From: Candidatus Pseudoruminococcus merdavium
GTDB taxonomy: Bacteria > Bacillota > Clostridia > Oscillospirales > Ruminococcaceae
Assembly: GCA_904419745.1 (NCBI GenBank)
Contig: CAJFSS010000003.1
Span: 96,796 to 160,795, forward strand
Direction: 5' to 3'
DNA: 64,000 nt
Shown: positions 1 to 9,329 of the stretch, piece after piece
Layout: the number at the start of each line of letters is the position of its first letter
How positions within the stretch are numbered: position 1 is the first letter of the stretch
The notes under the pieces: generated by a model
What the model saw: only the letters and a program-made list of their open reading frames with translations
The model's database searches: none
What the model was told of the DNA's origin: nothing
Program-made: the position numbers and the translations under genes

Positions 1-636
1 CCGGCAAAATATATCCCCTCCCTGAAAGAGGCGGGAGTCAAGGTGCTCCCAGTAATCCCATCCGTTGCAATTGCAAAGAAAATGGAAAAAGCGGGTGCGG
101 ATGCCGTCGTGGCAGAAGGATGTGAATCCGGTGGACATATTGGGGAGATGACAACCATGGCGCTGGTTCCTCAGGTGGTGGATGCCATCAGTATTCCGGT
201 GATTGCGGCAGGAGGAATTGCAGATGGAAGGGGGATGGCAGCCTCCCTGATGCTGGGCGCAGAGGGCGTTCAGATGGGGACACGTTTTTTGGCTGCAAAG
301 GAGTGCAATATTAGCAGAACCTATCAGCAAATGGTACTGGATGCATCCGATTCTGATTCCGTTGTTACGGGCAGAACTTTTGGACGCGGTGTGCGCTCGC
401 TGAAAAGCCCGCTTTCCAAACGCCTGCTGGAAATGGAGAAAAACGGCGCCCAGTTTGAAGAAATTGAGGCGCTAACGATGGATTCCTTGAGAAAGGCCGT
501 ACAGCAGGAAGATTTGGAAAATGGAAGCTTTATGGCCGGGCAGATTGCGGGACTGGTGCATCAATGCCAGAGCGCCAAAGAGATTGTGGAAGAAATTGTT
601 TTCCAGGCGGAAAAGTTACTAAAAAAGTATTCCTAA
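1..636 (+). CDS. fabK: Enoyl-ACP reductase II FabK, 3' part
   Basis: The open frame runs in from the left edge without a start, so only the last 211 residues are present. It matches the C-terminal half of the FMN-dependent enoyl-[ACP] reductase FabK, a nitronate-monooxygenase-fold TIM barrel that performs the last reduction of each fatty acid elongation cycle. Visible marks are EGCESGGHIGEM, the AAGGIADGRGMAA turn and the LGAEGVQMGTRF strand, which in this family help bind the FMN phosphate. It is followed after 18 bases by fabG and heads the fatty acid operon as far as this window shows. A related nitronate monooxygenase is the alternative, but the fab neighbours argue strongly for FabK. Confidence 0.93.
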   Translation, partial: PAKYIPSLKEAGVKVLPVIPSVAIAKKMEKAGADAVVAEGCESGGHIGEMTTMALVPQVVDAISIPVIAAGGIADGRGMAASLMLGAEGVQMGTRFLAAKECNISRTYQQMVLDASDSDSVVTGRTFGRGVRSLKSPLSKRLLEMEKNGAQFEEIEALTMDSLRKAVQQEDLENGSFMAGQIAGLVHQCQSAKEIVEEIVFQAEKLLKKYS

Positions 637-654
637 GGGAAAGGGGAATTTATT

Positions 655-1398
655 TTGAGTAAAACAGTTTTGATTACCGGGGCGGAGCAGGGAATCGGCG
701 CCTGCATTGCAAAACGCTTTGCAAAAGACGGGTATCATGTCGCTATCAACTGCTACAACGAAGCAACAAGGGATGCATCTGGCATCAAAGTCGCGGAGGA
801 ATGCCGCGCCTTTGGAGTGGAAGCGGAATGCTTTTTGGCGGATGTTTCCAAGTTTGACGAATGTGAACGCATGGTCAAAGAAGTGGTTGCCCGTTTTGGT
901 TCTCTGGATGTGCTTGTCAATAATGCCGGCATTACCAAAGACGGCCTGATGGCGCGGATGTCTGAAGCGCAGTTTGATGCAGTCATGAACGTCAATTATA
1001 AGGGCGTCTTTAATATGATGCGCCATGTATCCGGCGTGATGATCAAACAAAAACATGGTAAAATCATCAATATTTCCTCGGTTGCGGGGCTTTACGGGAA
1101 TGCAGGGCAGATCAACTACTCTGCTGCAAAGGCCGGAGTTGTTGGTATGACCCTGACCGGAGCGAAGGAACTTGGACCAAGAAATATTACGGTGAATGCC
1201 GTTGCCCCGGGCTTTATTGAAACGAAAATGACCGAAGTGCTCCCAGAAAAGGTGAAGGAGGGCGCGCTTGCCTCCATTCCTCTTCGGAGATTCGGTACGG
1301 TGGATGAGGTTGCCGGCGTGGTAGCATTTCTTGCTTCGGATGATGCAAATTATGTCAGCGGGCAGGTTATTGTGATTGACGGCGCAATGTCCATGTAA
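655..1398 (+). CDS. fabG: 3-oxoacyl-ACP reductase FabG
   Basis: NADPH-dependent beta-ketoacyl-ACP reductase of the short-chain dehydrogenase family, 247 residues, the usual length. The cofactor motif TGAEQGIG lies at residues 8-15 and NNAG at 89-92. The catalytic triad is visible as Ser142, Tyr155 and Lys159 (YSAAK). The C-terminal GQVIVIDGAMSM is typical of FabG. The start is TTG, set by an AGGGGAA ribosome site just upstream and by the family N-terminus MSKTVLITG. It sits between fabK and fabF in the same direction, so it is assigned to fatty acid elongation rather than to another SDR role. Confidence 0.95.
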   Translation: MSKTVLITGAEQGIGACIAKRFAKDGYHVAINCYNEATRDASGIKVAEECRAFGVEAECFLADVSKFDECERMVKEVVARFGSLDVLVNNAGITKDGLMARMSEAQFDAVMNVNYKGVFNMMRHVSGVMIKQKHGKIINISSVAGLYGNAGQINYSAAKAGVVGMTLTGAKELGPRNITVNAVAPGFIETKMTEVLPEKVKEGALASIPLRRFGTVDEVAGVVAFLASDDANYVSGQVIVIDGAMSM

Positions 1399-1471
1399 GG
1401 CCGTGGCAGACTAGACTTAAGAGAGTACTGGGGGTTTCCCCTTTTTCGTTTTATCAAACAGGAGGATCAAT

Positions 1472-2701
1472 ATGAGAAGAGTAGTGATTACCGGTGTTGG
1501 GGCAATCACGCCGATTGGAATCGGAAAAGATGAGATGTGGGAAAATGTGAAAGCGGGGAAACACGGCTTTTGCACGATTGATCGCTTTGACACTTCCGAT
1601 TTGAAGGTAAAAGTTGCGGCGCAGGTTAACAACTTTGAACCTACGGATTTTATAGAAAAGAAAGAGGTCAGAAAAATGGGCCGTTTCTGCCAATTTGCTG
1701 TGGCTGCGGCAGATATGGCGGTCAAAGATTCTGGAAGCGATTTTAAAGACCTTGATCCGTTCCGTGTTGGAGTGATCTTTGGAAGCGGGATCGGTGGCAT
1801 CGATACTCTGTGCGAGGAATATGATAAATTCAAGACTGCTGGGCCAAGAAGGGTTTCCCCATTTTTTGTCCCAATGATGATTTCCAACATGGCCCCAGGC
1901 ATGATTTCCATGCGCCATGGATTTCAAGGGGCAAATCTTGCAACCGTAACTGCTTGTGCCTCTGCAAACCATGCGATTGGCGAGGCGTTCCGCCAGATTA
2001 AAGCCGGCTACCTGGACGCTGCCCTGACCGGTGGGTCAGAGGCGGCGATAGTCAAGCTGGCATTAGCTGGTTTTGCAAATATGAAAGCCCTTTCTTCCAG
2101 TGAGGATCCGGATCGCGCTTCCATCCCATTTGACAAGGAGCGTGACGGCTTTGTCATGGGAGAAGGCGCAGGTGCTCTGATGCTGGAGGAATATGAACAC
2201 GCTGTTGCGCGGGGTGCGACGATTTATGCGGAAATTGCCGGTTATGGGGCAACAGGGGACGCTTATCATATCACCAGCCCGGCGCCGGATGGCATTGCTG
2301 CAAGCAAGGCCATGCAGTTTGCCATGGAAGAAGCGGGTGTAAATCCGGAGGATATAGATTATATCAATGCACATGGTACTTCAACGCCCATTAACGACGC
2401 TTTTGAGACTACTGCGATTAAGCTGGCGCTTGGGGAAGCCGCATATAAAACGGCAGTCAGCTCGACAAAGTCCATGACCGGGCATTTGCTTGGCGCTGCC
2501 GGTGCGGTGGAGGCAATTATAACTGCGCTTGCCCTGAAAGAGGGGATTCTACCTCCGACTGTGGGATTCAAGGTGCCAGATGAAGAGTGCGACCTTGATT
2601 ATGTGACGGATGGTGCGCGCAAAGCGGAGCTGAAAGCGGCGCTGTCCAATTCCCTGGGTTTTGGCGGACACAATGCGACCTTGTGTTTGAAACGGGTATA
2701 G
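1472..2701 (+). CDS. fabF: 3-oxoacyl-ACP synthase II FabF
   Basis: Condensing enzyme that extends acyl-ACP with malonyl-ACP. It has 409 residues with the complete KAS II active site: nucleophile Cys162 in TACASANHA, His301 in INAHGTSTP, Lys333 and His338 in TGHLLGAAG. The start ATG follows an AGGAGG site eight bases upstream. A short G-rich/C-rich hairpin with five T residues (about 1430-1447) precedes it and may weakly attenuate or punctuate fabG-fabF. Next is accB. It initiates neither with acetyl-CoA nor by the FabH mechanism; no fabH or fabD is visible in the window and they probably lie to the left. Confidence 0.96.
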   Translation: MRRVVITGVGAITPIGIGKDEMWENVKAGKHGFCTIDRFDTSDLKVKVAAQVNNFEPTDFIEKKEVRKMGRFCQFAVAAADMAVKDSGSDFKDLDPFRVGVIFGSGIGGIDTLCEEYDKFKTAGPRRVSPFFVPMMISNMAPGMISMRHGFQGANLATVTACASANHAIGEAFRQIKAGYLDAALTGGSEAAIVKLALAGFANMKALSSSEDPDRASIPFDKERDGFVMGEGAGALMLEEYEHAVARGATIYAEIAGYGATGDAYHITSPAPDGIAASKAMQFAMEEAGVNPEDIDYINAHGTSTPINDAFETTAIKLALGEAAYKTAVSSTKSMTGHLLGAAGAVEAIITALALKEGILPPTVGFKVPDEECDLDYVTDGARKAELKAALSNSLGFGGHNATLCLKRV

Positions 2702-2765
2702 CGGAAAAGGTACCGCGTATAAGAACTCTGTGTACTGACATGAGATTGAGGAGGGCTATAGCAAT

Positions 2766-3227
2766 ATGGCAAAATTAGAACTGACAACAGAGAGCATTAA
2801 GGATTTAATGCTCAGTTTTTCCCGGTGTGGCTTGACCGGGCTTGAAATTGAAGATGAGGGATTTAAGCTGAGCTTTTCCAAAGAGCAGACCGTGGTTGAG
2901 GTGGCTCCCCAACAACCGGTGGTTGCTGCGGTTCCTTCTGTTGCCCCCGCTACTCCGGCTCCTGCTGTGGAAGAACAGGCGCCGACACACACAGGTACTC
3001 CAGTGGTCTCCCCGATTGTCGGGACTTTTTATGCGGCAGCTTCTCCGGAAAAGCCCCCGTTTGTCACTGTCGGCTCTCAGGTGAAAAAGGGCGATGTCCT
3101 CTTTATCATTGAATCCATGAAACTGATGAACGAAATCACCAGCGAAGTGGATGGGACCGTACAGGAAATCTGTGTGCAGAATGGTGAAGCAGTGGAATAC
3201 AGCCAGCCAATTATGTATATCGGATAA
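2766..3227 (+). CDS. accB: Biotin carboxyl carrier protein AccB
   Basis: Biotin carrier subunit of acetyl-CoA carboxylase, 153 residues. A conserved N-terminal helical region is followed by a flexible Ala/Pro/Val linker (about residues 45-75) and a biotinyl domain. The biotinylated lysine is Lys119 in IESMKLMNEI; the family usually has EAMKM, so ESMKL is a mild variant seen in many Firmicutes. AccC should biotin-carboxylate this subunit and AccAD transfer the carboxyl to acetyl-CoA. The gene lies in the fab/acc operon with AGGAGGGC before the start. Confidence 0.95.
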   Translation: MAKLELTTESIKDLMLSFSRCGLTGLEIEDEGFKLSFSKEQTVVEVAPQQPVVAAVPSVAPATPAPAVEEQAPTHTGTPVVSPIVGTFYAAASPEKPPFVTVGSQVKKGDVLFIIESMKLMNEITSEVDGTVQEICVQNGEAVEYSQPIMYIG

Positions 3228-3240
3228 GGGGGAACAGAGT

Positions 3241-3672
3241 ATGCCACTGATGAATTTGGAGCAGATCAAGGAGATTATACCGCACCGTGATCCATTTCTA
3301 CTCATTGATGAGGTCGAAGAATTGGAGCCGGGCGTATGCTGTGTGGCGAAAAAATATTTAAAACCGGAAGAGGATTGGTTCCGTGGACATTTTCCTGGCC
3401 ATCCGGTGCAGCCCGGTGTCCTGATGATTGAAATGCTCGCCCAAGCGGGCGCGGTGTGCGCGCTTTCCCTGCCGGAAAACAAGGGGAAACTGGCCTTTTT
3501 TACCGGAATTGACAAAGCGCGTTTCCGCGGTCAGGTGAATCCTGGGGATACACTGACCCTTTCCATTGAAATGACAAAATGGAAAGGCCCAATTGGATTT
3601 GGCAAGGCGGTTGCAACCGTGGACGGCAAAAAAGTCGTTACAGCGGAACTCTCCTTTGCCCTCTCCAAGTAA
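3241..3672 (+). CDS. fabZ: 3-hydroxyacyl-ACP dehydratase FabZ
   Basis: Hot-dog fold dehydratase of 143 residues. The catalytic His50 lies in [15 protein letters not shown] and the catalytic Glu64 in MIEMLAQAG, both in family positions. The ATG at 3241 is chosen because AAGGGGGAA precedes it and the family begins MxLNxEQIxxIIPHR; a longer in-frame reading upstream would overlap accB and is rejected. Thirteen bases separate it from accB. FabZ removes water from 3-hydroxyacyl-ACP before FabK reduces the enoyl product. Confidence 0.96.
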   Translation: MPLMNLEQIKEIIPHRDPFLLIDEVEELEPGVCCVAKKYLKPEEDWFRGHFPGHPVQPGVLMIEMLAQAGAVCALSLPENKGKLAFFTGIDKARFRGQVNPGDTLTLSIEMTKWKGPIGFGKAVATVDGKKVVTAELSFALSK

Positions 3673-3694
3673 CAGGATAGAAAGGGCGAAGCAG

Positions 3695-5044
3695 ATGTTT
3701 CAGAAAATATTGATTGCAAACCGCGGGGAAATTGCCGTTCGGATTATCCGCGCGTGCCGGGAACTTGGAATTCAAACAGTCGCCGTCTATTCGACTGCGG
3801 ATAAATCCGCCTTGCATGCCCAGATAGCGGACGAGGCTATCTGTATTGGTCCTGCTGCCACCAAGGACAGTTACTTGAATATGGGTTCTATCTTAGCAGC
3901 CTGTCAGGTAACCGGGGCACAAGCGGTGCACCCAGGCTTTGGATTTTTGTCTGAAAATGCGGATTTTGCACGCAAGTGTGCCCAGTGTGGCCTTGTCTTT
4001 ATTGGCCCGGATCCATCGGCAATGGACTTGATGGGCGATAAGGCCATGGCAAAGGAGACCATGAAACGGGTAGGGGTCCCTGTGGTACTGGGTTCTGACG
4101 GGGAAGTACCGGATATTATCGAAGCGCGCGAGGTTGCAAAGCGAATTGGATACCCGGTTATGATTAAAGCAAGCGCCGGCGGAGGCGGACGTGGGATCCG
4201 TGTAGTACATAAAGAAGAAGAACTGGAAGGGGCTTACAATGCTGCCCGTCAGGAAGCCCTGCTGTTTTTTGGAAATGACGGGGTTTATATTGAAAAGTTT
4301 ATTGAAAACCCGCGCCATGTAGAAATTCAGATTCTAGGGGATAAGCACGGAAATATTGTGCATCTGGGGGAACGCGACTGTTCTATTCAGCGTCGAAACC
4401 AGAAAGTGATTGAGGAATCCCCTTCCCCGGCAAAAGCCATGACTCCGCAGTTGCGGCAGAAGATGGGCGAAGCCGCTGTAAAAGCGGCGCGCGCCGTCAA
4501 TTACTATAACGCCGGGACCATTGAATTTTTGCTTGATAAAAATGGGGATTTCTACTTTATGGAGATGAACACCCGTATTCAGGTGGAACATCCGGTGACA
4601 GAATGGGTGACTGGTATCGACCTGGTCAAACATCAGATACTGATTGCCGCAGGGGAACACCTGCCCTTTGAACAAAAGGATATTGCCGTACGCGGGCATG
4701 CGATTGAATGCCGAATCAATGCAGAAAACCCAAAGTATAATTTCCGCCCTTCTCCGGGAGTGATTACCTCCCTGCACATGCCCGGAGGGCCGGGGATCCG
4801 TGTGGATTCCGCCGTTTATCAGGGCTATGAAATTACGCCCCACTACGATTCGATGATTGCCAAACTGATTGTCCATGCTCCGACCCGGCTGGAAGCCATT
4901 AAAAAAATGCGCTGGGCGTTGGCAGAATTTATCGTCGAAGGCGTTGACACCAATATAGATTTTCAGTTAAACTTATTACGGGATGAGGACTTTGTGTCTG
5001 GAAACTTTGATGTGGGGTTCCTCACCCATAAAAATCTGATTTAA
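3695..5044 (+). CDS. accC: Acetyl-CoA carboxylase biotin carboxylase AccC
   Basis: ATP-dependent biotin carboxylase, 449 residues. It begins [20 protein letters not shown], the family hallmark, which fixes the ATG at 3695 (ribosome site AGAAAGGGCG). The ATP-grasp region includes [13 protein letters not shown]. The catalytic stretch [16 protein letters not shown] carries the conserved Glu, Asn and Arg residues, and a biotin carboxylase C-terminal domain follows. Together with AccB, AccD and AccA it supplies malonyl-CoA. A longer in-frame extension upstream lies within fabZ and has no family similarity. Confidence 0.96.
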   Translation: MFQKILIANRGEIAVRIIRACRELGIQTVAVYSTADKSALHAQIADEAICIGPAATKDSYLNMGSILAACQVTGAQAVHPGFGFLSENADFARKCAQCGLVFIGPDPSAMDLMGDKAMAKETMKRVGVPVVLGSDGEVPDIIEAREVAKRIGYPVMIKASAGGGGRGIRVVHKEEELEGAYNAARQEALLFFGNDGVYIEKFIENPRHVEIQILGDKHGNIVHLGERDCSIQRRNQKVIEESPSPAKAMTPQLRQKMGEAAVKAARAVNYYNAGTIEFLLDKNGDFYFMEMNTRIQVEHPVTEWVTGIDLVKHQILIAAGEHLPFEQKDIAVRGHAIECRINAENPKYNFRPSPGVITSLHMPGGPGIRVDSAVYQGYEITPHYDSMIAKLIVHAPTRLEAIKKMRWALAEFIVEGVDTNIDFQLNLLRDEDFVSGNFDVGFLTHKNLI

Positions 5045-5097
5045 ATCCCCTGTGTTTTCACAGGGAGAACCTCAGAGAAGGGAAGTTGATCCCCTTG

Positions 5098-5967
5098 ATG
5101 GAGGATTTGTTTCAGAAGGTAAAAGAACGGATGAAAGTGGACGTCAAAAAAACGCCCTCTTCTAATTCCGTACATATCCCTTCCAACATGATGTTCAAAT
5201 GTCCCCGCTGTCAGCATGTGGAATTCATGGAAGATTTTGAGCGGGACAAGAAGGTCTGTGGCAATTGCGGGTATCATGCCCGTATTTCTGCACAAGAGCG
5301 TCTGGCAATGACCGTTGACCCGGACAGCTTTGTGGAGTATGATGCCGGGATGACCAGTTTAAACCCGATTGATTTTCCAAAGTATGCAGAGAAAGTTGAA
5401 AAGCTTCAGCAGGAAACTGGATTGAAAGAAGCGATTGTGACAGGGGAATGCACGATTCACGGATATCCCTGTGTGATTGGGATTATGGATTCCCGTTTTA
5501 TGATGGCGTCCATGGGTTCCGTAGTTGGAGAAAAGGTGACGCGTGCATTTGAACGCGCAACGGTTCGTGGCCTTCCAGTCATTCTCTTTACCGCTTCCGG
5601 CGGCGCCAGGATGCAGGAGGGGATTATCTCCCTGATGCAGATGGCAAAGACCTCTGCGGCGGCAGCAAAGCACAGCGATGCCGGACTGTTGTATATCACG
5701 GTATTGACCGACCCAACCACTGGAGGAGTTACCGCCTCGTTTGCGTCTCTGGGTGATATCATCATCGCGGAACCAAAGGTACTTGTTGGTTTTACGGGGC
5801 GGCGTGTGATCGAGGCAACCATCAAACAGCGCTTACCGGATGATTTCCAGTCGGCGGAATTTATGATGGAGCATGGCTTTGTGGATATGATTGTAAAACG
5901 CCCTGTCCTGCGCAAGACCCTGTACCGTCTGCTGCGCGCACACGGCGTAAAACGGATTGATCAATAG
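5098..5967 (+). CDS. accD: Acetyl-CoA carboxylase carboxyltransferase beta AccD
   Basis: Carboxyltransferase beta subunit, about 289 residues, of the crotonase-like fold. A four-cysteine zinc ribbon is visible (Cys35, Cys38, Cys54, Cys57 counted from the chosen ATG), then [18 protein letters not shown] and [16 protein letters not shown], both family signatures. The start is uncertain: TTG codons at 5086 and 5095 and ATG at 5098 are in frame, and the GAGAAGGGAAG ribosome site (5074-5084) is too close for the first and rather far for the last. The N-terminus is variable in the family. accA follows after 111 bases. Confidence 0.94.
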   Translation: MEDLFQKVKERMKVDVKKTPSSNSVHIPSNMMFKCPRCQHVEFMEDFERDKKVCGNCGYHARISAQERLAMTVDPDSFVEYDAGMTSLNPIDFPKYAEKVEKLQQETGLKEAIVTGECTIHGYPCVIGIMDSRFMMASMGSVVGEKVTRAFERATVRGLPVILFTASGGARMQEGIISLMQMAKTSAAAAKHSDAGLLYITVLTDPTTGGVTASFASLGDIIIAEPKVLVGFTGRRVIEATIKQRLPDDFQSAEFMMEHGFVDMIVKRPVLRKTLYRLLRAHGVKRIDQ

Positions 5968-6078
5968 CCCTTTTGATGGTTTTTACAGCAAAGGGGTTTT
6001 GGCTGTCGGTTTTGCCCGGCCGGCCTGTACCCGTCTGTTTAGACAGGTACAGCGATCAAGGAAGAAAGAGGTGCGGTT

Positions 6079-6882
6079 ATGGCGCGTTTGACAGCATATG
6101 AGCGGCTTCAATTGGTTCACGATAAGGAACGGCCGACCATACGCGACTATATTCCGATGATTTTTGATGAGTATTATGAGATGCATGGCGATAGGCTGTA
6201 CGGCGACGACCCGGCGATTACAGGGGGGATTGCTGTATTCCAGTCCATTCCGGTCACAGTGATTTCCCATGTACGTGGGCGCAATCTTGAGGAAAATAAA
6301 AAGTCCAATTTTGCAATGGCCCATCCAGAAGGGTACCGAAAGGCCCTCCGTCTGATTCACCAGGCGGAAAAATTCCATCGGCCGGTTATCTGTTTTATTG
6401 ATACTTCCGGCGCTTACTGCGGCATTGGTGCGGAGGAACGCGGGCAGGGGGAAGCGATTGCCCGTAATCTCTATGAGCTTATCAATGTTAAAACTCCGAT
6501 TGTCTCCATTGTCCTTGGCGAAGGGGAAAGCGGGGGCGCTTTGGGGCTCGGTGTGTGCGATGAACTGGCGATGATGGAAAACGCCCTGTATTCTGTCATT
6601 TCTCCGCGCGGCTGTGCGAGTATTCTATGGAAGGATGCTTCCAGAGAAAAGGAAGCCGCCAATATCCTGCATATTACTGCGGAGGATTTGCTGGAACTTA
6701 AGGTGGCGGAGCATATCATTTCTGAGCCGGCGGGTGGTTCTCAAAAAGACCCTGTTGCCAGTGCAAGCAATATTTCCGAGTATTTGGCAGAAGTTTTGCC
6801 AAGACTTTTGCAAGAACCTCTTGATATCTTGCTGGAAAAAAGGTATGATAAGTTTCGCAAGATCGGAACCTTTTCCGAATAA
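6079..6882 (+). CDS. accA: Acetyl-CoA carboxylase carboxyltransferase alpha AccA
   Basis: Alpha subunit of the carboxyltransferase, 267 residues, slightly short compared with the roughly 320 of E. coli but normal for Clostridia. Diagnostic stretches are [35 protein letters not shown] and [18 protein letters not shown]. The last forms an oxyanion hole for acetyl-CoA. Start ATG after AGAAAGAGGTG. The preceding intergenic space (5968-6078) contains a CTGTACC/GGTACAG hairpin without a T-run, so it is probably not a terminator. AccA and AccD form the alpha2-beta2 complex. Confidence 0.96.
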   Translation: MARLTAYERLQLVHDKERPTIRDYIPMIFDEYYEMHGDRLYGDDPAITGGIAVFQSIPVTVISHVRGRNLEENKKSNFAMAHPEGYRKALRLIHQAEKFHRPVICFIDTSGAYCGIGAEERGQGEAIARNLYELINVKTPIVSIVLGEGESGGALGLGVCDELAMMENALYSVISPRGCASILWKDASREKEAANILHITAEDLLELKVAEHIISEPAGGSQKDPVASASNISEYLAEVLPRLLQEPLDILLEKRYDKFRKIGTFSE

Positions 6883-6956
6883 GGCAACCAAAGCGCGGGA
6901 TGACGCTTTCAATTCATCCGAATTTTCAAGTATCAATGACTGAGGAGGAGCCTATT

Positions 6957-7190
6957 ATGGTATTCGAAAAAGTAAGAGACATCCTTTGCGAGCAGCTCGA
7001 CGTGGATGAAGAGAAAGTGACAATGGAAGCAAACATCACTGATGACTTGGGTGCGGATTCCCTGGACATCGTGGATTTGGTGATGTCCCTGGAAGAGGAA
7101 TTCGACGTGGAAGTTCCCGATGAGGAAGTTGAAAACATCAAAACTGTTGGCGACATTGTCAAATTTATTGAGAGCCACGTAGAAGAGTAA
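6957..7190 (+). CDS. acpP: Acyl carrier protein AcpP
   Basis: Small acidic four-helix carrier of 77 residues. Ser35 in [10 protein letters not shown] is the site for the 4'-phosphopantetheine arm. The ATG at 6957 is chosen because GAGGAGGAG precedes it and the protein begins [14 protein letters not shown] as expected. It carries the growing chain for FabF, FabG, FabZ and FabK. Its position last in the operon, 74 bases after accA and directly before a terminator, differs from the common clostridial arrangement where acpP follows fabH near the front. Confidence 0.96.
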   Translation: MVFEKVRDILCEQLDVDEEKVTMEANITDDLGADSLDIVDLVMSLEEEFDVEVPDEEVENIKTVGDIVKFIESHVEE

Positions 7191-7205
7191 TTTTATAAAA
7201 CGCAA

Positions 7206-7241
7206 AGCCGGTGGAACCGTTTCGGTTCTACCGGCTTTTTT
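7206..7241 (+). terminator. Intrinsic terminator of the fatty acid operon
   Basis: A 13 bp stem (AGCCGGTGGAACC paired with GGTTCTACCGGCT, one G-T pair) with a GTTTC loop is followed by TTTTT. It lies 15 bases after acpP and separates the fab/acc operon from the ABC transporter genes. Confidence 0.93.
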
Positions 7242-7304
7242 GTTGTCTCATATCTGGCTGTCATGGATTTGACCTTTTCTGAATACAGTTAACACAGGGT
7301 GATT

Positions 7305-8447
7305 ATGGTGAAAAAGTGGCAAATCCGCCTGATAATATGGATAGTGTGTCTGGGAGTGATATTCCCACTGCAAGGATGTACTGGGAAAATGGAAGAAATC
7401 CGCGTGGGAGTAAATTTGGAGTTGTCCGGTATGCTGGCGCAGTATGGGCGTGCCTGTCAGCAGGGAATTGAGCTAGCCGTAGAGGAACAAAACTCCAAGG
7501 GAGGAATCCATGGCAAAAAAATTGTGTTAAGACAAGCGGATAACCGTTCTCAAAATTATGATTCCGCGGTCTGTGCCCAGCGTCTTGTGGACATAGAAGG
7601 ATGCATTGCCCTGATTGGCCCCTCCACTTCCGGCGGAGTAAAATCGGAGCTGCTTCGGGATTTAGGTGTCCCGGTGATTGTACCCTCCGCTACATCGGAT
7701 ACTTTGCTTCCGGAAAGAATGCAGCAAAATCCAATGTTTCGCATCTGCTATACCGACACGGCCCAGGGAAAGGCCATGGCGGAATATTCCTATACGCTTG
7801 GATACCGCAGAATCGCCGTATTCACGGATGGAGGAAGCGATTACAGCCGGGGAACTAGCCAGGTGTTCTGCAACCATTTTGAATGGTTGGGCGGGACAAT
7901 TTTGACACAGGAATTTTATACTTCCGGGGATACAGATTTCCTCGCACAGCTTTCTAAACTGAAAACTCAGCAGCCGGACGCCATTTACTTGCCCGGATTT
8001 TATGCAGAAGCGGGGATGGTGATCCGTCAGGCGAGGGAACTAGGAATGGACTGTGCCTTTTTGAGCGGGGACTCCTTCGATTCCGGAGCACTGGAAGAAC
8101 TGGCGGGCTCCAAAGAAAACCTGAGTAACATCTATTTTACGAACCACTATGCACCGGGGGATGAATCACTGGAGAACTTTGCGCGTAAATTTGAAAAACG
8201 GTATGGGTATTACCCTGGATCATACAGTGCTCTCGGATATGACGCGGCAAATCTCCTGTTTTGGGCCATTGAGACAGCGGGCGATCAGCCGCAGGATATT
8301 ATACAAGCACTGGAAACTATGGGTTCTTTTTCGGGGATTACGGGGAGCTTTTCTTTTGATGAAAATCACAATGCCATCAAAAAGGTACAGCTGAATGGAA
8401 TTGAAGAGGGCGTGCGTTTTGCAGTAAAAACAGAGGGGGGAAGCTGA
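7305..8447 (+). CDS. Branched-chain amino acid type ABC transporter substrate-binding lipoprotein
   Basis: Periplasmic-binding-fold protein of the LivJ/LivK (Peripla_BP_6) family, about 380 residues. It has a lipoprotein signal with lipobox LQGC, giving a lipidated Cys25. Typical features are the start of the mature domain EIRVGVNLELSGMLAQYG, then GPSTSGGVKSEL and SATSDTLLP in the ligand cleft. ATG at 7305 fits ACAGGG at the right distance, better than the GTG six bases earlier. The stop overlaps the next start by one base (TGATG), so it is translationally coupled to the permease. The ligand may be Leu/Ile/Val or another amide or amino acid; sequence alone does not decide. Confidence 0.88.
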   Translation: MVKKWQIRLIIWIVCLGVIFPLQGCTGKMEEIRVGVNLELSGMLAQYGRACQQGIELAVEEQNSKGGIHGKKIVLRQADNRSQNYDSAVCAQRLVDIEGCIALIGPSTSGGVKSELLRDLGVPVIVPSATSDTLLPERMQQNPMFRICYTDTAQGKAMAEYSYTLGYRRIAVFTDGGSDYSRGTSQVFCNHFEWLGGTILTQEFYTSGDTDFLAQLSKLKTQQPDAIYLPGFYAEAGMVIRQARELGMDCAFLSGDSFDSGALEELAGSKENLSNIYFTNHYAPGDESLENFARKFEKRYGYYPGSYSALGYDAANLLFWAIETAGDQPQDIIQALETMGSFSGITGSFSFDENHNAIKKVQLNGIEEGVRFAVKTEGGS

Positions 8448-9316
8448 TGCAGACATTTCAGCATTTGATAAACGCCTTATCGCTCGGATCCCTGTATGCG
8501 GCAATTGCAATTGGATATACCATGGTCTTCAGCGTCCTACGTCTGGTCAATTTTGCACATGGAGATCTTATGATGATGGGCGCCTATCTTGGCTACCTTT
8601 GCATGAAATTGTTTTCCCTGCCGCTGCCGGCTGCGCTGGCAGTATCCATGGCATTGTGCGGAGGGTTTGGTGTGCTCTGTGAACGTTTTGTTTACCGTAG
8701 GACAAAGGATCAGGACACCATGATGATCGCCGCAGTGGGGGTTTCCCTAATCCTGGAATATGGTTTTATGTTGCTGTTTGGCGCGCAGCCCCATGTCATC
8801 CCGCCAAATCCCCTGAGCAAGGTGATTACGGTTGGAGGGGTCTCCTTTACCGGGGTAAAACTTGCCTGTGTCCTTCTGGTTGTGGTGGTGCTGATTGCCC
8901 TGTCGCTGTTATTAAACCACACCAAACTCGGCGTGGGTATTCGGGCGGTGGCAAGCAATCGGGAGGCAGCACAGCTGTGCGGTATTGGAACCGAGAAACC
9001 CACCCGGGTGGTGTTTTTCCTTGGTTCCGCTTTGGCGGGTTGCGCAGGCATTTTATATGGCAGCGCTTTTTCCATGAACCCGCTGATGGGCATGACGATT
9101 GGACTCAAGGCATTTGCAGCGGCAGTGGTTGGGGGAATAGGGAGTATTAGCGGCGCCGTGCTTGGCGCTTACCTGATGGCATTTGCAGAGACAGCCTGTG
9201 CGGTCTATCTCAGTTCCGCTTATAAAGATGCAGTGGCATTTCTCATTTTGATGGTGGTACTGGTTTTCTTTCCATCCGGGATTTTTCCTAAAAACAGCGC
9301 TGCCAAACGCAGTTGA
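8447..9316 (+). CDS. livH: Branched-chain amino acid type ABC transporter permease (LivH family)
   Basis: Integral membrane permease of 289 residues with about eight hydrophobic segments. Family stretches include SLGSLYAAIAIGYTMVFSVL and LVNFAHGDLMMMGAYLGY near the N-terminus and FAAAVVGGIGSISGAVLGAY near the C-terminus; the latter contains the EAA-like loop region that contacts the ATPase. It begins in the stop codon of the binding protein gene and is followed by livM after 13 bases. The name follows family membership; substrate is inferred only. Confidence 0.9.
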   Translation: MQTFQHLINALSLGSLYAAIAIGYTMVFSVLRLVNFAHGDLMMMGAYLGYLCMKLFSLPLPAALAVSMALCGGFGVLCERFVYRRTKDQDTMMIAAVGVSLILEYGFMLLFGAQPHVIPPNPLSKVITVGGVSFTGVKLACVLLVVVVLIALSLLLNHTKLGVGIRAVASNREAAQLCGIGTEKPTRVVFFLGSALAGCAGILYGSAFSMNPLMGMTIGLKAFAAAVVGGIGSISGAVLGAYLMAFAETACAVYLSSAYKDAVAFLILMVVLVFFPSGIFPKNSAAKRS

Positions 9317-9329
9317 GGAGGGAAGAGGG

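Noticed and set aside
5968..6078. Hairpin CTGTACC/GGTACAG between accD and accA as a terminator
   Set aside because: No T-run follows, and the operon continues in the same direction.
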